A stretch of 64,000 nucleotides of DNA from Streptomyces sp. CC0208 (GTDB taxonomy: Bacteria; Actinomycetota; Actinomycetes; Streptomycetales; Streptomycetaceae): contig NZ_CP031969.1 in assembly GCF_003443735.1 (NCBI RefSeq), positions 7,812,001 to 7,876,000 on the forward strand, written 5' to 3'. The first letter of the stretch is position 1; every line of letters starts with the position of its first letter. Positions 60,126-64,000 of the stretch are shown here, piece after piece. The position numbers were made by a program, and so were the translations under genes. The notes below the pieces were generated by a model that did no database searches, was not told where the DNA came from, and saw nothing but the letters and a program-made list of their open reading frames with translations.

Positions 60126-61582
60126 GGAGACGCCGGCTGCGAGGCCTGCGGGCCCGGCTGGTGGTGGCCTTCGGGCTCGTCGCCGCCGTCGCGGCCATCA
60201 CGACCGGGGCCCTCACCTTCCGGGAGGCGCGCACCGGAGTGCTCCAGCAGAGCCAGGACGCCACCATCAGACAACTGCGGGCCCAGCTCAACCAGCACGC
60301 CGCCGAACTCGCCCTGCCCCCCGACGAATCGGCGCTGCGGAAGTTCGCGCAGGACACGGCCGCCACCGAGTCCCAGGGCAGCTGGCGGGTGCTGGTGACC
60401 TACGGGGACCTCAGGGGCGCCTCCACACCGGGAGACCCCTTCACCGAGGTGACCCCCGCCCTGCGGGAGGCCGTCGGATCCAGCCGGGCCACCGTCTTCC
60501 AACGGGTGCGCGACCAGGGCCGCACCTCCCTCGTCGTCGGCATGTCGATCCTCTTCGGCGGCCGGGACACCGCCGCCACCGTCACCGGGGTCCAGGTGTT
60601 CCTCGTCGTTCCGCAGACCACGGAACAGGCGTACGTCGACGCCCTGGTCACCGCGGTCGAACGGGCCATGGTGGCGGCCCTCGCGCTCGCTGTGGTGCTC
60701 GCGCTTCTCGCCGCCCGCGGGGTGCTGGTGCCGGTGCGGAAACTGCGGCTCGCCACCCGCAGGATCGCCGAAGGGCGCCTGGACACCCGGCTCGCGGTCA
60801 ACGGCTCGGACGAACTCGCCGACCTGTCCCACACGTTCAACGAGACGGCCGCCGCGCTGGAGGCGTCGGTCGCCGAGTTGCGCGAGATGGAGTCCCGGGC
60901 CCGCCGTTTCGCCGCCGACGTCTCGCACGAACTGCGCACCCCGCTCGCCGCCATGTCCGCGGTCACCGACGTCCTCGACGAGGACGCCGCCCGACTGGAC
61001 CCGGACACGGCCACCGCGGTCCGGCTCATCAGCGAGGAGACCGTCAAACTCGCCCGTCTCGTCGACGACCTGATGGAGATCTCCCGCTTCGACGCGGGCG
61101 CGGCGGTGCTGCACCTGGACGAGATCGACCTCGCCGAGTCGATCCGCCGCACCCTCGCCTCCCGCGGCTGGACCGACACGGTGGAGACCGACCTGCCGCC
61201 ACCGGACGCGGTCCGCGGCAGCGTCGACCCGCGCCGCCTCGACGTGGTCGTCGCCAACCTGGTCGGCAACGCGCTCAAGCACGGCGGCCGTCCGGTGCGG
61301 GTACGCCTGAGCGCAGGTGACGCGGTGGCCGTCATCGAGGTGCGGGACAGCGGACCCGGCATCCCGGCCCACGTCCTGCCCCATGTCTTCGAGCGGTTCT
61401 ACAAGTCGGACACCGCCCGGATCCGCTCCGAGGGCAGCGGCCTGGGTCTCGCCATCACCGCCGAGAACGTCCGCATCCACGGCGGCACCGTCCACGCGGC
61501 CAACCACCCGGCGGGCGGCGCCGTCTTCACCGTAGAACTTCCGCTGCGGCGGGACGAGTCCCCCGAGGAGAACCCGTCATGA
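60122..61582 (+). CDS. Sensor histidine kinase
   Basis: This 486-aa kinase has two membrane spans (about 12-32 and 180-200), an extracellular sensor of about 145 residues, a HAMP domain, H-box DVSHELRTPLAAM, N-box NLVGNALKHGG and G-boxes DSGPGIP and GSGLGLAI. The GTG overlaps the response regulator stop; its own stop overlaps the lipoprotein start (ATGA). Its signal is unknown. Confidence 0.94.
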   Translation: MRRRRLRGLRARLVVAFGLVAAVAAITTGALTFREARTGVLQQSQDATIRQLRAQLNQHAAELALPPDESALRKFAQDTAATESQGSWRVLVTYGDLRGASTPGDPFTEVTPALREAVGSSRATVFQRVRDQGRTSLVVGMSILFGGRDTAATVTGVQVFLVVPQTTEQAYVDALVTAVERAMVAALALAVVLALLAARGVLVPVRKLRLATRRIAEGRLDTRLAVNGSDELADLSHTFNETAAALEASVAELREMESRARRFAADVSHELRTPLAAMSAVTDVLDEDAARLDPDTATAVRLISEETVKLARLVDDLMEISRFDAGAAVLHLDEIDLAESIRRTLASRGWTDTVETDLPPPDAVRGSVDPRRLDVVVANLVGNALKHGGRPVRVRLSAGDAVAVIEVRDSGPGIPAHVLPHVFERFYKSDTARIRSEGSGLGLAITAENVRIHGGTVHAANHPAGGAVFTVELPLRRDESPEENPS

Positions 61583-62124
61583 AGGCCCTGCGCCGCGTGC
61601 CGCTGCTGGCGCTCCTCGCGCTCACCTCCTGCGGGATCCCCGCGACCGGGGTGGTGCAGGCCGGCGGCCCCGCGAGCGGGACCCTCCCGCAGACGCCGGT
61701 CTACTTCGTCGAGAAGAACGGCGCCCTCGCCGCGGTGCCCCGCACGACCGAGCTGCCCGGTGATCCCGAGGCGGCGCTGCGGCTGCTGATGGCCGGCCCG
61801 CTGGAGGGGGAGGGGCGCCTGGGCGGCCTGCTCACCGACGTACCGGGCCTGCCGACCTCCGCCGCCCTCCCCACGGCCACCGCCGAAGCGCCCGGCGAGC
61901 CCTCGTCGGACGCCCCGACGGTGACCGTCGAGGGGAGCACGATGACGATCGAACTCCCTCCGGGCATGGACACGTTGAGCGACACCGGGGTGCGGCAGAT
62001 GATCTGCACGGCCGCCGCCGCGTACCGCCTCACGCGCCCGTCGGTCGACGCGGTCACCGCGGAGGTGGCCGACGGTGCCGGACGGCGGGTCAGGGGGTCG
62101 GACGAGGGCTGCCCCGATCGGTGA
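61579..62124 (+). CDS. GerMN-like lipoprotein of the two-component operon
   Basis: This 181-aa lipoprotein has a signal with lipobox LTSC (about residue 19) and a C-terminal region resembling half of a GerMN-type domain (VYFVEKNGALAAVPRTTELPGDPEAALRLLMAGP). Overlaps the kinase stop (ATGA), so the three genes are co-translated. It may modulate the kinase sensor, as CseA does for CseBC. Its 3' end overlaps the convergent ArsR-family gene by 35 bases. Confidence 0.85.
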   Translation: MKALRRVPLLALLALTSCGIPATGVVQAGGPASGTLPQTPVYFVEKNGALAAVPRTTELPGDPEAALRLLMAGPLEGEGRLGGLLTDVPGLPTSAALPTATAEAPGEPSSDAPTVTVEGSTMTIELPPGMDTLSDTGVRQMICTAAAAYRLTRPSVDAVTAEVADGAGRRVRGSDEGCPDR

Positions 62125-62488
62125 GGAGTCTTCCCGTCGCGGGAGTTTCCGTCTCGGTGGTGTCGGCCTCCTGGAGCTGGCTCAGGAGCTGGTTCTGGCC
62201 CGCCAGCAGTTCCGTGAGGATGCGGCGGGCGGCGCGCAGGAGTTCGGCGACGTCCCCGCCGGCGAGGGCGTAACTCACCGTGGAGCCCTCGCGGGTGGAC
62301 ACGACGATGCCCGAGCGCCGCAGCACGGCCAGCTGCTGGGAGAGGCTGGAGGGCTCGATGTCGATGTCGGCGAGCAGGTCGCGGACCGGCACGGGCCCGT
62401 GCTGGAGCAGTTCCAGGACGCGGATGCGCACGGGGTGGCCGAGCATGCGGAAGAAGTCCGCCTTGGCCTGGTAGAGGGGGACGTGCAT
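62090..62488 (-). CDS. ArsR/SmtB-family transcriptional regulator
   Basis: This 132-aa winged-helix protein has ADFFRMLGHPVRIRVLELLQHGPVPVRDLLADIDIEPSSLSQQLAVLRRSGIV, the standard ArsR fold. It has no cysteines in the metal-site helix, so it does not look like a metal sensor. A palindrome at 62594-62607 is about 106 bases upstream. AGGGAG lies 12 bases before the ATG at 62488. Confidence 0.88.
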   Translation of the reverse strand: MHVPLYQAKADFFRMLGHPVRIRVLELLQHGPVPVRDLLADIDIEPSSLSQQLAVLRRSGIVVSTREGSTVSYALAGGDVAELLRAARRILTELLAGQNQLLSQLQEADTTETETPATGRLLTDRGSPRPTP

Positions 62489-62593
62489 GGGCGGCGCTCG
62501 CTCCCTGCCGGACGGTACGGGGTCGTCGGTGCCGATCCTGCTGGGCAGGGACGCCGGGCGGCCACGGATTGGGCTCATGTGGATGTGGTGACT

Positions 62594-62607
62594 TGAAGAA
62601 GTCTTCA
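62594..62607. promoter_or_regulatory. Palindrome upstream of the ArsR-family gene
   Basis: TGAAGA (62594-62599), 2 bases, TCTTCA (62602-62607), in the 155-base gap between this regulator and the roadblock-like gene. Candidate operator. Confidence 0.5.
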
Positions 62608-62643
62608 CATCGTGGGCGCACGGCGTCCCGGCCAGAAGCCGCG

Positions 62644-63018
62644 CTAGATCTCCAACTGCTCCTCCACGCGCTTGAGTTGGTGCCGGGCCATCGCCAGGTT
62701 CGAGCGGGACTTGTCGAGGACCAGGTAGAGGAACAGCCCGTTGCCGGTGCGGCCGGTCACCAGGCGGATGAGGTGGTACTGGTTCTCGAGCGTGATCAGG
62801 ATGTCCTCGATGGCGCTCTTGAGCCCCAGCTGTTCCATGGTGCGGACCTTGGCGCGGATGACGTCGGTGTTGCCGGCCGCCGCGACCGTCGGGTCCAGGT
62901 CCTTGCCGCCGCCCAGGGTGCCCAGCGCCATTCCGCTGGTGTAGTCGACGACCGCGGCCGCCACCGCCCCTTCGGTCCCGGCCATCATCTCCTTCAGCGA
63001 CACTTCCACACTCGCCAC
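62644..63018 (-). CDS. Roadblock/LC7-like protein
   Basis: This 124-aa protein reads like a roadblock-fold: VEVSLKEMMAGTEGAVAAAVVDYTSGMALG, AAGNTDVIRAKVRTMEQLGLKSAIEDILITLENQYHLIRLV and LDKSRSNLAMARHQLKRVEEQLEI. It is not a close CvnB relative. GTG at 63018 has GGGGAGG. Placed between an ArsR regulator and a SpoIIE phosphatase on the same strand. Confidence 0.8.
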   Translation of the reverse strand: MASVEVSLKEMMAGTEGAVAAAVVDYTSGMALGTLGGGKDLDPTVAAAGNTDVIRAKVRTMEQLGLKSAIEDILITLENQYHLIRLVTGRTGNGLFLYLVLDKSRSNLAMARHQLKRVEEQLEI

Positions 63019-63238
63019 GGTGCCTCCCCTTGTGCCTGTGGGTCGCGGCGGACCCGTGCTCGGGCCCGTCCGCCGGATTCCGGGACCGTATGCGCGGAGC
63101 GGCGGGCCGGGCGCGGGGGTCTTCGGGACTGCCTCCCGTTGACCGATCGCCATACCGAGAGGACCGCCTGCGGGGCCACAACTGGCCTTCCAGGGGCGGA
63201 AGATGACGCCTGGAGCGGACTCCGCGCTTCCTGGGTCT

Positions 63239-64000
63239 TTACAGGGTGCGGGCCGCCAGGAGCGTGACGTCGTCCTCGGACTTGGCGGGGGCCAGCCGGT
63301 CGAGGACGGTGTTCAGGATGTCCGGCAGGGGATGCCCGGCCGCGATGGGCGTGCCGGCCAGTGCGGCGAGGCTCGTGTCGATGTCCTCGCCGCGCCGCTC
63401 CACGAGCCCGTCGGTGTAGGCCAGCAGCAGGGTGCCCGCCGGCATCGGACAGTGCCGGCTCTCGTATCCGCCGGACCCCGTGCCCAGGGGAGGGCCGACC
63501 GGCAGGTCCGCGAGCTCGGGGAGGGCGCCGGGCCGGACCAGCAGGGGCGGGACATGGCCGGCGGTGGCCAGGACTGCGTGTCCGGCGGCGGGGTCCAGGA
63601 GGGCCAGCACACAGGTGGCGACACGGTCCAGGTCGAGCGCGTGGGCGGTGCGGTCCGCCTCGGTGAGCAACCGGTCGGGGGCGAGCCCCTGCAGGGCCAG
63701 CGCGCGCAGCAGCGAACGGTACTCGCTCATGGCCGCGGCGGCCCGCACCCCGTGCCCCATGACGTCCCCGACCACGAGCAGGGTGCGTCCGGAGGGCAGC
63801 GCCACGGCGTCGAACCAGTCGCCGCCCACCTCGGCGCCCCGCCCGGCGGGCAGATAACGGCTGGCGATCTCCACGCCAGGGCCCGGTATGTGCGGGGTGG
63901 CCAGGAAGGCGCGCTGCATCTCCAGCGCGGTCTCGTGCTCGTGGGTGTAGCGCAGGGCGTGCCCGATGCCGGTCGCGGCCCGCGCGGTCAGCAGCTCCAG
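63239..64000 (-). CDS. SpoIIE-type PP2C phosphatase, partial (runs off right edge)
   Basis: Only the C-terminal 253 residues lie in the window. They hold the PP2C core: EVGGDWFDAVALPSGRTLLVVGDVMGHGVRAAAAMS, LLLAYTDGLVERRGEDIDTS and SEDDVTLLAART. The start is beyond 64000, where GAF or PAS sensors would be expected, as in the two other phosphatases of this window. Confidence 0.92.
   Translation of the reverse strand: MELLTARAATGIGHALRYTHEHETALEMQRAFLATPHIPGPGVEIASRYLPAGRGAEVGGDWFDAVALPSGRTLLVVGDVMGHGVRAAAAMSEYRSLLRALALQGLAPDRLLTEADRTAHALDLDRVATCVLALLDPAAGHAVLATAGHVPPLLVRPGALPELADLPVGPPLGTGSGGYESRHCPMPAGTLLLAYTDGLVERRGEDIDTSLAALAGTPIAAGHPLPDILNTVLDRLAPAKSEDDVTLLAARTL

Overview
The window is a very GC-rich, gene-dense stretch of actinobacterial chromosome, almost certainly Streptomyces. 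The evidence is a complete conservon (cvnABCD), several SpoIIE-type phosphatases with GAF/PAS sensors, DUF-type proteins typical of streptomycetes, strong third-position GC bias, many GTG starts, many 4-base ATGA/GTGA overlaps, and a rare TTA codon. I see no rRNA, tRNA, insertion sequence, prophage or CRISPR array. All genes look intact except one decayed 3' gene fragment (36113-36270) and the last gene, which runs off the right edge.

Layout. 0-5.3 kb: a cytochrome P450, then a convergent SNF2 helicase/SWIM zinc-finger pair. 5.5-8.5 kb: a fatty acid desaturase with a hairpin-rich leader and small proteins of unknown function. 8.7-12.2 kb: a FAD oxidoreductase, a PadR regulator divergent from an alpha/beta hydrolase with a perfect operator between them, and a methyltransferase. 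12.3-18.3 kb: an MHYT sensor, the conservon (NIT-type kinase-like CvnA, roadblock CvnB, DUF742 CvnC, GTPase CvnD), a PPOX flavoprotein and a second, orphan CvnB. 18.4-24.6 kb: DUF6397, acyl-CoA thioesterase II, a DUF3516 helicase, a YdjM-type membrane hydrolase, zinc-independent L31 and DUF5709. 24.9-28.6 kb: a two-gene ABC exporter. The 19.3-26.9 kb stretch carries four short tandem-repeat loci.

28.8-36.1 kb holds cell-envelope and secreted functions (L,D-transpeptidase-like lipoprotein, PNGase A-like protein, dicarboxylate symporter, MarR regulator divergent from a multidrug ABC exporter, MltG-like protein). 36.1-40.4 kb is a sulfonate-type ABC importer with a flavin monooxygenase. It is preceded by a 27-codon leader peptide of the kind found before actinobacterial sulfur operons, with a good promoter that makes it leaderless; this is the best hidden feature of the window. 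40.4-51.6 kb: a YjbQ protein, a cyclase-family hydrolase, and a sugar ABC importer flanked by two large sensor phosphatases. 51.7-55.0 kb: a secreted trypsin-fold protease with the only TTA codon I found, then an arsenic cluster (arsR-aqpS-arsC divergent from an ArsI-type lyase around a perfect operator). 55.1-64 kb: a large subtilase, a DUF3152 metalloprotease, a response regulator/kinase/lipoprotein operon, an ArsR-family repressor, a roadblock-like protein and a third SpoIIE phosphatase.
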